Assembly (NCBI GenBank): GCA_903813345.2
Contig: CAIIXF020000007.1
Coordinates: forward strand, 2,921,730 to 2,981,729
Reading direction: 5' to 3'
Source of the DNA: Owenia fusiformis
Taxonomy: Eukaryota > Annelida > Polychaeta > Sabellida > Oweniidae
DNA: 60,000 nt
Each line of letters starts with the position of its first letter. Position 1 is the first letter of the stretch. Under the pieces are notes generated by a model, which was not told where the DNA came from, made no database searches, and saw only the letters and a list, made by a program, of their open reading frames with translations. Shown piece by piece: positions 33,190 through 45,732 of this stretch. A program made the position numbers and the translations under genes.

Positions 33190-35931
33190 TGTACTTGCTT
33201 CAATCATGGGCTTTCAACTTATTTAGGGCGATAATTTGGATATAAAAGTTTTTTCTTTTCCAACTTAATTGTTACTTCTATTATGTCAGACGATAGGGTT
33301 AACCCAACTAATTGTTATAACATGCGTATTCCCATACAAACGATCTGTCTTCCAGAGAAAACTAAGATTTGTGGACATGTTTTGCTATCATTGCATCATA
33401 CCCCAGTATGTCCTCTGGCAGTCAAAAAAGTTTGAATCAAAACTCCCCACGAAAATCAAAAGATCTCACCTGTTGAAGACGCCATCTATAGAAAATGTCA
33501 AAAAATGTCATTCTGATTTTGACAGATGGAGGCAGGTCAAAAAGGTCAAATTTTTTAAAAGAAAATGCACCTTAATCACATCAAATCATGTCTCAGAGTT
33601 GGTCCACAGATACACTTTTTCATTCATGTACTTACCGAAATCCAACCACTGGTGATGCTAATGTAATTACAATAATTGGACTATATTTTTGTTTTTATAA
33701 TGCCATCTATTCGTCTTCCCACTCGGCGGAAGGATTTAATGGTTGTGTGTCTCCATAGCAGGATTTCCAAAGCACCTACATATGTCTCTGTAGAAATTCC
33801 AATGATAAGTGCATATGTAGTTTAGATAGTGCATGCGCACTTTGTAATTTCTGGCTAAAATAGGCGCACGGTTTGTGCTTTATTTCATTTTAATCTCCCG
33901 ATTAACTGTTATGTTTTAAAACTTAGATTCATTTGCACATTCATTCATTTTGCTAGTTTTTACAAGATTCATATATTTGCCACAGAATGAACGCATGAAA
34001 CAAGAAAACATTGCAATTCAAATGTCTTAAAATTAGGTTTCAATATACAGACTCCAACTTGAATGATGCAATGTTGTGGTGGTATGAAATCTCTAAGACG
34101 TCTAATAAAGGAGCTGGTAGCACACTATAGCGCAGCGATATTTGACCTAACATTTACATACCTTCATGTTTCCTAATAATTTTTATTATAACTGTTTAAT
34201 ATACTTCCGGCTTTTAGGGTGAATTATGCCTGCCATTAACAGAGGTCAAAAGATTACCAAAAAATAAAATCCCAATTATTCACAATTTTGAGTACACAAT
34301 GCAACGGAAAATAATACAAAATGATTTTAAATATATGATTTAGGTTTCTAAGCTTTTTACTTTTCTTATTAATACCAAAATATTATGTAATCAGTGTATC
34401 GACGTTTTGTATTTTGTATTGTTTCTCAGGTATTAATAAGATAAACGCTACAAATGAATCACTTTTATATAAGAATGGCAAATGCTTATATTATGTCACA
34501 AAATGGGTCTCAATACGTTTTGAGATATGGACTTTTATTCCGCGGTGAACATTATCAATAAAGGAGGGCCTATTGCTCTTCCTTGACTAATTGGGACTGT
34601 ACTACAGCTAAAATTCTATTCCTCGTAGTTAGATATAGAACTGTATGTTCAGTGATCGCCTACTATTACAAGTGCGTGATCAAAGACTCGACAAGATGCG
34701 AAAAACTCAAATATTTTGTAACGGTTATTTTTAAAAGATTTATTTGTGTTTATATTACAGGCTACTGGTGATTCAATTAGGTTTTGTAGGCACAAGAACA
34801 CCCATATGCTTTGAGAAATATATATCAGTTTGACCATTTTTTTTGTATATGTTATTAATTTCACGATGTAAAGATATAAATGTGATATAATTTGTGTTAT
34901 TTTATTTAAAAAGCTTTAAAATATCAAAAACAATAGAACATTTTTACTCTCTTTAATTTTTTATACTTAGGTAGGGTCTTGGGCTTCCATTTGACCATGA
35001 TGAAATTCACGTTTCCTCTTAAATAACATGGAATAAATATTTTAACACAGAAATGAATGGATCAGCCTATAGCAGTTTCAGCAGACCATACACCCATAAC
35101 AATATGCTTTTCAAGAGAAGAAAATGGAGTTTCTCGAAAAATGTGTGTCCAAAATAAACATGTACTGTCATCACCGTTCACTGATTCAATCAATTAAATG
35201 GACATTTTTAATACCATTAAATGATATGTACAATGTAGAGTAGAACCTGCTAAGTGAAACACCTCTTGAAGCGTAACGCCTTATAAGTGGAACAGTTTTT
35301 TAGTCCCATTTCAGTCCATTATATTTATTTTACCCTCTGATTCCAAGGTATGAAAACTTTACACCTTGGCATCCAAGATGATTGTCGAATTGTAAGTTAA
35401 TGCAAGAATTGAATAAATCATAAATGAAAATGCATGTCACTGTATCGCCCATTGTCATGATTGTGCTTGTTTTGGACATGGAGTCTCATAATAACATGGG
35501 GTCCCATAAATAAAATATAAAATCTGAATTGTACATTATCTATTTCATTGGGGAGTTAAATCATTCTTTTGCAGCAAGGTATCAATAAGTTATATTAAAA
35601 TGTAATGACGTAATAACCTTCAGTAGATGCCAGTAGTCAGTTCCCAGTTTCCCCACGAGGTGGCTAACTTGGGTCATATATAAATGACAGGTATAAGGGA
35701 AAGCTCCTCTAAAGTTCAATATTCAGTTGATTTATTGATCAATTTTCAACTAGGGTATATAGGTGATTAGCTTGAGAATTTTAGAATATTGTATGTAATC
35801 GAATGCAAAATAAACGCCCAGTGGGCGTTTTTAGAGAAACTCTACGAAGTGTGAAATAAATACCATGCTATTATCTCTAATGACATAGTTATGTGGATGG
35901 GACCGAGGAAAAGTTCCAGTTTAGGCTTTGC
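33190..35931. other. Mostly empty; open patch 33269-33655
   Basis: 33269-33655 is open for 128 codons from a TTG, but has no recognisable domain. The rest is AT-rich, with a CTCF-like word at 35653 in a dispersed repeat. TTTATT at 35731-35736 is AATAAA on the minus strand and would serve as the poly(A) signal of the minus-strand gene ending at 35932. Confidence 0.4.
35653..35664. promoter_or_regulatory. CTCF-like motif CCACGAGGTGGC
   Basis: Second copy of the motif seen at 26264, in the same dispersed-repeat context. Confidence 0.3.
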
Positions 35932-36760
35932 TCATAGGGGTATCATCTCAGATTCACTGGTGGACACTATTGGAGAATGAGAGTCTATTGTAATTTCAGA
36001 ATCATCTATTGTCATTTCATTACTAATTTGATATTCTCGTTCTATTGCAATTTCATTGGTAATTTTATTTGATTTTGTAGCAGTTGAATCAGAGATTTTG
36101 GATGATTTCATTCGATTGTTGTCAATCACTGAAATTGTCATAAATTCATCACTTTCCACAATTATGTGTTTATTTATTGATTTCACTTTATTTGGTATTA
36201 TTCCAGACAAAGTTCTTGTTATCATTCTAAATTTGCCTCTATTTTCAGTAATCTTTCTCATCTTCATCTCTTCTTCTTCATGATGTTCTACAAGGTGGTT
36301 TATAATGTTTTGAAATTTAGGAGCTCGTGATGAAAGACAGTAAAAACATGTTAACCCAACCAATCTGAAATGCAAAGAACATATCATTAGAAGCCACATG
36401 GTAAAATCACACTTGGCTGATCATAAATTGTTTTCATAACATCCTTCTTACTCGATACTGAAGGGGAGTTGGAACGTCTGATATGCATGTAATGTTAAGT
36501 ATTATGTATATTAACCATAGGCATTTTGGTTTTGTGGTTTTGGTAATCTAAAAACAGAAAATTTGGTGAAATATACATTTTCGTTCGTCGGTTTTTTATT
36601 TTGCTTCATTTGTCAACTCAGTTCAGGTATTTCTGTTGAGTCAATCACCGAATCCTGATACCAAGTGAATCTTGAGTCTCTTATACATCATATGGCATAT
36701 AAAATGACATAAAGGTGGTAAAGAGAAGAGAAACAAACAAACAAACCTTTCCTCTGACAT
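35932..36760 (-). CDS. Two-exon gene: C2H2-like zinc-finger protein of an uncharacterised family
   Basis: Exon 1 (36760-36747) encodes MSEE and two bases of an Arg codon, then a GTTTGT donor. Exon 2 (36364-35932) starts after TTTGCATTTCAG and continues in frame to the stop, giving 148 residues. Residues 9-29 form a zinc-finger-like CFYC...HLVEH unit with spacing C-x2-C-x13-H-x3-H, a slight departure from C2H2 spacing (x12). A lysine/glutamate-rich stretch, a block with GIIPNK and IIVESDE, and a Ser/Thr/Asn-rich tail follow. From memory, uncharacterised coral and mollusc proteins start the same way (M-S-E..ICFYC, then K-x-R-K/L-x-E-x-x-G-K, then IIP). The intron is 382 bp. The frame fit across the splice, the good acceptor and the minus-strand AATAAA about 195 bp after the stop make this a convincing gene model. 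Function is unknown; nucleic-acid binding is an inference from the finger. Confidence 0.6.
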
Positions 36761-38879
36761 TTTGAATTTTGCGGATCTTGTCGAGTCTTTGATCACGCAC
36801 TTGTAATAGTAGATGATCACTGTACATACAGTGAAACAACCTTCAAGACATGGTCGAATTATGAATAATTGAGAAAAATCGTTATCATTATCTTCCTAAA
36901 ATTTGATTATATCCAGCAAGGTCAAAGAAGAAACAACCATCAGAAAACTTGATGATAGCCAGCAGTAACGTCGAGGAAGAATTGTAAGGCGTTCGATTAC
37001 ATCTGACTCTAATTGATTATTAGACATGCCCTTGGAATATATGAACATTCCAATACCTCTATAACATTTAATTAGATATAAATATTACCTATTTGTTATT
37101 GTAATTATGTTTTATAAAACATGAACAATAATTTGTTGTTTGACTCCTTGCGGTTATATGGAAAAATTGTGGTAATAAAATGTTTTAAATAGTAAGAAAA
37201 CTAATATGTTCCCAATCATAAATTACCTAAATATTCCACACAATTTTGTTGAATCTCGTTGGGTCATATTTGAAAAATCAAACAAATTCTAAAAAACACA
37301 CTTGCGTAATTACACTAATTAAACACCGACATCTACTGTAAAATTATGGTCTATTTTTATATGATAATATATTTTTTGTTCGTATGCTTAGAATAATGGT
37401 CTGTGTCTTATAAAATGTATAAAAGTTCGAATCAAAATATTTACGTTATTTGACCCCTTGTGATGAAAGACATTTTTCAACCCGAGAGCCGGAAGTTTTT
37501 TCAGCAAATGGTATTTTAAAAGAAGCAAGACATATGCACCTCCATAAATATTGTTTCAAATGTTGCTGTGCTATAGTGTGCTAAGGATCCTTCGCAGATT
37601 GACATGGGCAACGTGAGTTTATAACCAAACTTTGCGCTCAGGGTATATGACACGACGCCATCATGTCGTTTAGGCTGTCCAGAACACCTCAGATCAAGTG
37701 TCATAGTCTATTTAATATTTTTGTACGAATCTGGCTTTGATCACCAATGCACCGTGCAAGATTGGACAATTTTTGATAAGGAATTAATGTGGCATGAATT
37801 AATGGTGCATGATATCGCATCTTAATCCACTGCTCCATTAGTTCGTTTGTACATATCGATATTCTTTTCGATCTATTGACAGTCCTTAATGATATTTACA
37901 AGGTGATGCAACATCGGAAATTAGAATTTTAATCATTCATAACCAGTTTGAAGCAGATTCCATTTATGTAAATTAGTCAAGTTGTGGTGAAGAGGTTCAA
38001 TATTTATTCAAAGGTAGTAATTTTAAACTAGATTGTACAAGAGCATCTTCGATTTCCAAGTGGTGAAGTTGGAGCAACTAAAGCCTTGAGAATCAAGATG
38101 GCACAAGAGGTTCTGGGAAAATATTCTGGACTAATTATAGTTTCTAAATAGCTGAAAAAGCTGTCATAATAGATGTCACCCTTGTCATTCTTCATTTTGC
38201 TTGGGCCAAATTGCCTAGCCGTCCATCCTAGAAACTTGCAATAGTCACTTTATTCAATGACTTATGAAAAAGTGTTGGTTGAATCTGTCTGAAACTCAAA
38301 TGGCTTGCTATTGGATGACCCTGTCAATGTACCTAAAGTGATGAATTATGAAGGTTTTGGTTGTCAAAACGAATAAACCAATGTTTAAAAGAATCTTAGC
38401 ATTGCATCAATGGAGATTTGGCCCAAGTTTTTTCAAAAAGTCATGGAAAATGATTTAATTCACATAAAATTCTGTATAAAAAAGTTATCACTGTGGAAAT
38501 CTTTTCACTGAATTCAAATATGCTACTGAGTGCACTGTGCAGTGTCGATACTCTTGAAAAAGAAAGTAAGTGAATAAGTGTGCACAATTTCTGATAGGTT
38601 AAAGCGTTTAATTTTTGTCCACATTGATCACGAAAACTTTGCATTTTAATGAAATAAAGGACGTGGATTTGAATTGATCTCGGTATATTTCGAACAATAC
38701 TATTTTCAAATAATTTTCTGGTATAGAATCTGTTTTTAATTGACAAAACAAAAAGATACGGTCCCCTTGGCATGATGAAGCTACGACTTAAATATACATT
38801 TATGGATCAAAATAATGCAGTCTTGCATCAAGACTGTGGACTCCCTCCCTGCCCCCTTGACTAAAATGAATGGAATGTT
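36761..38879. other. AT-rich; probable promoter side of the minus-strand gene, otherwise nothing
   Basis: No exon or repeat pair was recognised. The minus-strand open frame at 38441-38773 is leucine/phenylalanine-rich and lacks support. Confidence 0.4.
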
Positions 38880-39310
38880 ACCCAAATTTTATAGGCGAAT
38901 ATCTTATGGGCAAAGAACCTCTGCTCAAGGAAGCATTTTCAATCTGGCTCATGCAAAATGGCCGTCATCTTTCATAAAAATGTAATGTTTAATAACTCAA
39001 ATACCGGCCAGCTAGATTTGGATAAAATTTTATATACTGATATGCTTTAGGGACATATCTACTCTGGTCAAGACGGAATTTTCAACACGATGGCTGCTCA
39101 ATTCAAAATGGCTGATACGACCGCTCAATTTTCAAAATGGCTACCAAGATGCAATCAGTTGACGGATTTGGTTCAAATTTTATATGCTGATCATGTTTAG
39201 GGACAGGAACTCTGCTCAAGAGGAAATTTCTGAGAATTAGATGGCCACTGAATTTCAAAATGGCTGCCATTTTTCATGAAAAATGTACTTTTTGATAATT
39301 TAAATACCAT
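38880..39310. repeat. Dispersed repeat with AAAATGGC words, copy 2
   Basis: Same ordered words as 20641-21235: CTCTGCTCAAG, AAAATGGC(C/T)G, CATAAAAATGTA, AACTCAAATACC, GACGGATTTGGTTCAAATTT and ATATGCTGAT. About two and a half internal units of roughly 180 bp. Confidence 0.7.
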
Positions 39311-41454
39311 TTACAAACCAAATTATTGAAGTTGTCCAACCTTTAGCCAATAAATAAAATAAATAAATATAGCCCCCCCCCGTAGGAAGATATTCTTAAG
39401 TTCGTTCTGCTATAGCAACGATATTAAGACTTAATATTAATGTTTGATGCTGAAACTTCAGTATATAATAGATAAAACTTCAATTGTCATGTACGCAGCT
39501 GTATTGAAGAATATTAAAGAAAGTTAGAGCATATAGTGCATTACTTCTGGGACCACCCTCGTATAAAGTGTAACGTCAAAAAATCGATCAATCTTTCCGA
39601 ATGTCCAAAAAGTACGAATAATTATTCTTTTCGCGTTACAACAATCTTTAGCCATAATCATGGGTTATTAATAGTCCCATTGCTCAATCGAAACTCGAGG
39701 AATTTACTAATTTAGTTTTTCTAAGATGCATTCTCTAATTGGTATTGGCGGTTTTCTGTTTAATGGCATATCGTATTGTTGGAACAGGCTATCCGGCTGA
39801 CAAGGGAATGGAACAAGTTATAGGAGTACATATCTTCTTAACCACATGTGGAATTTCTGGTAAGAACATCCTGGATAATTCGGACGTGTCAAAGCATTTT
39901 TTTAGAGTGAGAGGCTATCCGTGATGAGCAAGAACACAGCAACAGCAATATGATCATTAATATTGTGACTCGGAGCTAAATAAATAATATGAAATGACTT
40001 ATCAAAACTTTGTTTTAACTTTTCAATATTCTGTACGTTCAAGTAAAATTATTCTTACGCGTACATATGCTCACAAAATCTAGCGGTGGTCGCAGGGATG
40101 ATCGGGTAACTGACAGTATAGTTAGATATGCATTAGGCATTTCTCAGAGCTCCCGATATATCGTACTATCCGAAAAGACTTATTTCAGGTTTTAGCACGG
40201 ATCAGCATCAATCTCCTGAAGTAATGAAGGCTTAACTTAAATCATAAGATTGTGTTACTTAGGAACTAGATTGAAAAAATACATTTTGATTTGTAATTTG
40301 CAACCCTTATGAGGATTATCTTGCATTTATTTCTTTATTTTGGAGTGAATAAGAAGGTCGTGAGATATGGGTCGCGTTTACTACAAGCGTTTCCCTGTAA
40401 GTCGAACGTTACCGTTTTAGATGCGTCAATTTCATTCGACTAAGGATCGAAAAGTAGAATTTTGATGAAAAGGCAATGAATCAGAACAGCTCAGATTGCA
40501 TATTCAGAGCACAATAAGTCTGTTTACTGATGGGCGTCTTGTTTGATGATACTCTAGTACGTGTGGTCGTAAAGTGAGAAAGAATTAACAAACCGTAATT
40601 AGTAAGAGTAATAATTAAAATGTAATTACCCAAGCGTCAAGGTAATCATAATCCATAATCCGTGTTTGGACACTGGACACTCTTTCCCAGACAGTAATTA
40701 CTCAATTTGCGAAGATCTATTATCACGTGATGGAATCCGACCAATCACATGTCTTAAATAATGAAATGACGGTTGGTAGCTCAGTGACATAATAATCTAG
40801 TTTATTTCTCCTGAGTAGTTGGCTTTAAATATTATTGGAAATATACGATTCTCATTACTTTTGTCATTGATTTTATATAATTTCGAATTATAGCTCAAAT
40901 AAATGATAAATCTCTATCCCCTGGCGCAAAGGGGGATATTTGATGTCATGGTGACAGAAAAACATCTTATCATTTGACGCTAGCATTCTGATTAACACAG
41001 AGTCTCTGCTGTGTATCAAACATTTGCTACATGAGACTACAACCTTAACTCAAATATTTTCTTCAACAGACAACAACAGACACCTATATTAGTTTCAGAA
41101 GATGTTTATAGTGAACAATTTATTGAAGCTAATGAAAAAAATGACCATGTCAGGTGATGGATCCACAGGTAGACACTACGAAAGGCAAATACTAGTACCC
41201 TATACTGAAATGAAGTTGACTATCATTTTAATGAGTTACCATGCATAAGTTGGATTGCAGTAGAAACTGAGAAAAAGGCTTAAAGAGTGGTCGTATATAC
41301 ATCCCATCAGAATTTGAATTGTTTACTTTTATTACGTTTCATTTTTCAGAATACTTTACAAAAAGAAAGAGATTTGACACGTTCGCTCCTCTGAAATGTA
41401 GTTGTAAAAGATATATTATAAATCTTAAATTCTTAACGCATATTAGATTAGACT
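39311..41454. other. No gene recognised; one palindromic E-box
   Basis: A short open patch with a donor (TTCTG then GTAAGA at 39861) lacks a matching acceptor and domain. TCACGTGA (MITF/TFEB-type E-box) lies at 40733-40740. Confidence 0.4.
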
Positions 41455-41905
41455 GGTCCGTCACAGCGGATAAAAAATTTAAACATTATTTTTAAAAAAA
41501 ATTAAAAATACCCAATACACCAAGATCTCATTAATACCTTTAGAGTTATGCTGAAAACATATGTAAATATTATCGTGTCACTATATTGTACCACTAAAAA
41601 GAAATAAAAGAAATGGTACATTTTGGAGTATGATACTCCGTCGCCGTTTTCATTAGCTAATTACTCTTAGCGTTGTTTGACTTCAAACAGAAGTTAAAGT
41701 TACCCGCAAATGATATATCCATTGCATGGAATAAGTAATTTTGTATGATACAACGAAACATATGAGTTAAAAAATAAATCGTGATGGAGTAGATAATTTT
41801 CTTTGATATAGCGAAACATATGAGTAAAAAATAAATTGTGTGGATTTCCTAGTGCTTCTATGCAAAATAGCACGCTCCGTCACAGCGGACAAATCGATAC
41901 CAGCC
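41455..41905. mobile_element. Second copy of the 24.3-kb element family, partly deleted
   Basis: Shares TATGCTGAAAACATAT, TATTATCGTGTCACTATAT, ATGGTACATTTTGGA-TATGA, GTTACCCGCAAATGATATAT and the terminal TCCGTCACAGCGGA with 24320-24810. The word CCGTCACAGCGGA is present at both ends in direct orientation. The right arm is partly duplicated (CGAAACATATGAGTTAAAAAATAAAT twice), so the copy has been rearranged. Confidence 0.75.
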
Positions 41906-42681
41906 TGTGAATATAATCGAAATATTACACTGATATTCAATCTAATTTGCACAATCGTGGGATAGAATTGGACAATGCCACACATCCTATCACCTATTGA
42001 CAGTCTGGTCAATATGCATATATCATCCTTGGCCCAAGAGTAATTCATTGCATTAGCATTACACATGATCTGCTATGAAAGCAGTGAAGGACCGATCTTG
42101 AGGGATGTCTATATAGGGCCTAATATGACATATGACATGTACGTTAACAAGAACGACATTTACAATTGATAATCGATGATTTCCAAGGAGTTTCCAGATA
42201 ACAAATGCAAATAAGCACGCGTTAAATGTAGTGTTATGTCTGAAACTCGTAAGTCTATCAATATTAACGATGTAATATTGTAACGCTTGAAATGATCATT
42301 TCATTGTCAAAGAGTGTTCCCATGTGCACCGTGGCCGGGCATCGTACGGGCGCCGGGCGATGATCGCCACTCATCGGCCGATTTTTAGACATCGTACGGG
42401 CGCCGGCAGAGTTTTATCGCGGAGATAAAAGTTGCCGATGTCTTGGCGATTTTTTCTCAACCAAACTCATCGGTACCTACCCGGCCGTGTCCCGTCCGGT
42501 CATCGTACGATTACCTTACGGCGCCCGGTGGCATCGCACGGTCATCTTGGGGTTTTGCGCGCTGATTTGTTGATAAATCTTAATAATGATTACTTATAAA
42601 GTGATATAAAGGTTTTAGAAATAGTGAGGTAAGGAATTATAATTACTACACACTGTCAGAGATTTTTTATAAAACACAAAT

Positions 42682-43191
42682 CACTGGTGATCCGCTCAAT
42701 TACGCTGGTTACCAAAACGGTTCGTTTTGGTAACAAAATGTCGGAACGTCAAAGGTACGATTTTTCTTTTTTCCTTATTTCACGCGTTGTAGGCAGAATT
42801 CCCAAGACGATTTTCCACAAACGTGTACCAGCCTCTGTTTTAGAAAATGTACATGTTTGCAAAAAATAGCTAAGAATCGTCGATTTAATTCCTCACTTAA
42901 GTTACATAAACGGTTTGGGTTAAAAGTGCAGATCTTAACTGTTTTTCAAAAAAACGTTTATGTAACTTAGTTGAGGAATTAAATCGACGATTCTGTTGTC
43001 TTCTGAACTATTTGTTCGCAAATATGTACATTTTCTTAAACATATGATACTTTTGTGTAAACAATGTCGCAGGAATTCTGCCTACAACGTGTGAAATAGG
43101 GAAAAAGAGAAATCGTACCTTCGATGTTCCGACATTTTGTTACCAAAACGAACCGTTTCGGTAACCATTGTAATCGAGTGGATCACCAGTG
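42682..43191. mobile_element. 510-bp palindromic element with CACTGGTGATCC ends
   Basis: CACTGGTGATCC at 42682 pairs with GGATCACCAGTG ending at 43191. Arms pair through GGTTACCAAAACGG, CAAAATGTCGGAAC, GGCAGAATTC and into a central palindrome (GTCGATTTAATTCCTCA with its complement). The flanking hexamers are ACAAAT and ATAAAT, one mismatch, a possible decayed duplication. It is inserted inside the GC-ended element. Confidence 0.85.
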
Positions 43192-43408
43192 ATAAATGGA
43201 ACGATCAGGCTTACTGTAAAACACTGACACACATTTGAATGGCTGGGCGGGTGGGATGATCTAGTCGTTCTTATATTGACATTAATCGTGTATGTCTGTC
43301 ATACACATTGAATAGAGTTTAAAAATCTTCTGAATGTTATTTGTGAGTACAGTATTTTCAAGGGTCACAATTTTAATACGAAAGTTCACTAGCTCAATTT
43401 CAGTTAAT

Positions 43409-43597
43409 ATGCCAAAGGCTAAGGATAGAGTGGATAAGGCCAATGGGCCATATATGAGGAAGGCCTTGGGAAGACAGGTGGAAAAAGACAATAACAATGC
43501 TAGTGAGCTGGTGGATGATGAAGATTTGGATGTTTCGTTTTCAAATCTTGCATTCACGCCATGTGGAACAGTCATACTGGGTCATACAAGAATTTAG
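43409..43597 (+). CDS. Short ORF (62 codons) inside the GC-ended element, unrecognised
   Basis: ATG at 43409, a few bases after an acceptor-like CAATTTCAG, opens 62 codons. The peptide is hydrophilic: a basic start (MPKAKDRVDKANGPYMRKAL), then an asparagine-rich and acidic stretch (NNNASELVDDEDLDVSF), then a short hydrophobic end. The GC-rich right arm begins right after its stop. It could be a captured exon or a remnant of the element's own gene. No family recognised. Confidence 0.3.
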   Translation: MPKAKDRVDKANGPYMRKALGRQVEKDNNNASELVDDEDLDVSFSNLAFTPCGTVILGHTRI

Positions 43598-43845
43598 TAT
43601 AAATCTAGAGGCCTGTAGATCGACCGATGTCCTGGCGGGTGCCGTACGGCCATCGGCAGATAGCCTTGCGATACCCGTGCGATGTCTTTCAGATTCAATT
43701 GATTGCGGGCGCCGTACGATGCCTGTACTAATGTGACCATACTCACGATTAGATCAAGACATCGGTGAAAAGTCACCGGCGCCCGGTCGATTTAGAAATC
43801 GGCCGATGACTACTCATCGGCCGGCGCCCGGCGGCTATGTGACCT

Positions 43846-45732
43846 AGGCATTAGATGGCGTTGAGAAACATCATAAATAAATTTCTTGTATAATTCATAT
43901 ATTTTCGAAGAGAAGTTAAAAGTACCAAGGTTTATTTGTAATTATTCTCTCAGATAATCGGTAAGTGCCCAAGTCGGAAAGCAAACCTATGGGCGGAAAT
44001 TATTAACACAAAGACGCATCACAGGTACGACATTTTACTGTTTTACAAATACTCCCGTCCCCGAATATATCTATTGCAGCGTGATCAAGTAATCGAATGT
44101 TATTTTAATTTATGTTGGTAATTAAAATACTCATTTTGTTATTCCTATTTCGAATGAGTTCTTGTTTGCCGCAGGGTAAACTCTCATTGGCACAATGGCC
44201 TCGGCTCGGCCTGATTACCTTAGTAACACTTTGAATTCAACCCGGGGTTTCAACAACCCTCAGTCTCAACAAGCATACTGCTAAAACAGTGTATTCCTTC
44301 AGTAATACACTATGCAGGTATGTATTACCTTGATGGATCAAGATGCTCGACAAGGACTTGATCTAAAAATGAATCTAATCAGAACCCATACACATGGCTT
44401 ACCATGAATGTGAATGGGCCATTTGCTATATACATATATGAATAAATAGATGGTAGCACCTGAGTTTACGGCCAGAATGCTGGCATAATATAGAAACAAC
44501 TGGCAAAAGTTACGTATTTCCATTTGGATTAATGTAAGATACCAATGGAATGTAACTGTATGATCTTGTAGACATACAGATTGTGATTTAACATTAAAAA
44601 CTGTCAGCCTTAAACGGGTTAATAATCTTTCAAAAACGTTTTATCGTACCTAAAAAGTAAGATATTGTCGTCAGCTTGACGGGTGGCGGGCGGGTGGGCG
44701 AGCGGGCGGCGTCTCACTTTCTTGTCATGACGATTCCAGGAAGACCACTTGACGGTTTTACTTCATATTTTCATACATGATACATGAGAAGTTCTAGAGC
44801 TTTTCGGCGGCCATCTTGCATTCTGGCGGCCATCTTGGAAGTTTTTAGTAGGGCTGTCGATGGTTAACCGGTTAATGGTTAACTGCCGATAGTAGCTTAC
44901 TCGAGTAAGAAATTTTCACTTAAATTAGTTGACCGTGGATACCTAATCCTATTTTGTATCATTAATTTCTTTTTTCACAGATGTCAGAGTCTCAATTCAA
45001 GCTCAATCAATGACACTAGCTTGATAATTTCGGCGCTGAAAATAAATCCCTCATAATTAACCAATCAGCAGCTAGAATCAGATCCAGCTAGGCTACTCAC
45101 AGACTCACACTTCACATAATTCCTGCCAAAAACGCAATCAGAAACATTTTAATCCTTTAGCATTTACCGTGCTCACTATTTCCAAGTGTCAGCCATCTCA
45201 CATGTCAGATAATTACTCCCTAATTAGAAACATTTTAAATCCTTATGTTATTTTCCTCCAAAGTATGTGTCAGTTTTGATTTTAATATTTGACTTTAAGA
45301 CGGGCATGACCGGGAGATACGATCATGAAATTATATTCATCATTCGTTTGTTGCTTTTGTTAGTACTTCCATGTCAAAGGTCATATAGCCTCGCTTTAAT
45401 ATTGTGAAACCAAATTACAAACAATCATACGTTTATGGTGATACGAAAGGATAACCAAGGTGGTATGTAATTGAAAGGTAGGGTAAATGTGAAACCAATA
45501 CAGCAAACCTTGGCGATTTTGAGAAATAAACACATATCGATCATTTTTCACATTACTCCGATAATTTTTATTTTTTTATTTTTCAAAAACCTTCTGAAAT
45601 CATCAAGTAATTCTTTCTGTCGGTTAACCGACTTTAACCGTCAAATCTTCAGTAGTTTTGAGAGAGATATGGAGATGCCGTGATTTCAAAACTCGATTTC
45701 AAATAGCCGCCAATTTGAATTGCGAGTTTTGG
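43846..45732. other. Intergenic; a G-quadruplex motif and MITE fragments
   Basis: No gene. 44735-44850 has the GACGG and GGCGGCCATCTTG words of the CCGT-headed repeat. 44859-44890 is a GGTTAACCGGTTAATGGTTAAC palindrome cluster. Confidence 0.45.
44681..44698 (+). other. Canonical G-quadruplex motif
   Basis: GGGTGGCGGGCGGGTGGG has four G3 tracts with loops of 4, 1 and 1 bases, followed by more G runs. It is at the start of a dispersed repeat. Folding potential is inferred from the consensus. Confidence 0.6.

Larger units (their letters stand above)
42325..43845. mobile_element. Composite element with GC-rich, CpG-rich inverted ends
   Basis: The outer ends (42330-42560 and 43610-43845) are GC-rich islands that pair imperfectly: CATCGGCCGATTT and CGGGCGCCGG words on the left, their complements on the right. 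Inside lie a separate palindromic element (42682-43191) and a short ORF (43409-43597). The right border resembles that of the 10.77-11.25 kb element, so both belong to one family of GC-ended transposons. Confidence 0.65.

Noticed and set aside
37420-37440. GTTCGAATC word resembling a tRNA B box
   Set aside because: No matching A box, acceptor stem or cloverleaf could be built around it.
38441-38773. 110-codon minus-strand open frame
   Set aside because: Low-complexity Leu/Ile/Phe-rich product of AT-rich DNA; no splice or domain support.
39739-39924. 61-codon frame with a GTAAGA donor inside
   Set aside because: No acceptable acceptor in phase and no recognisable domain.
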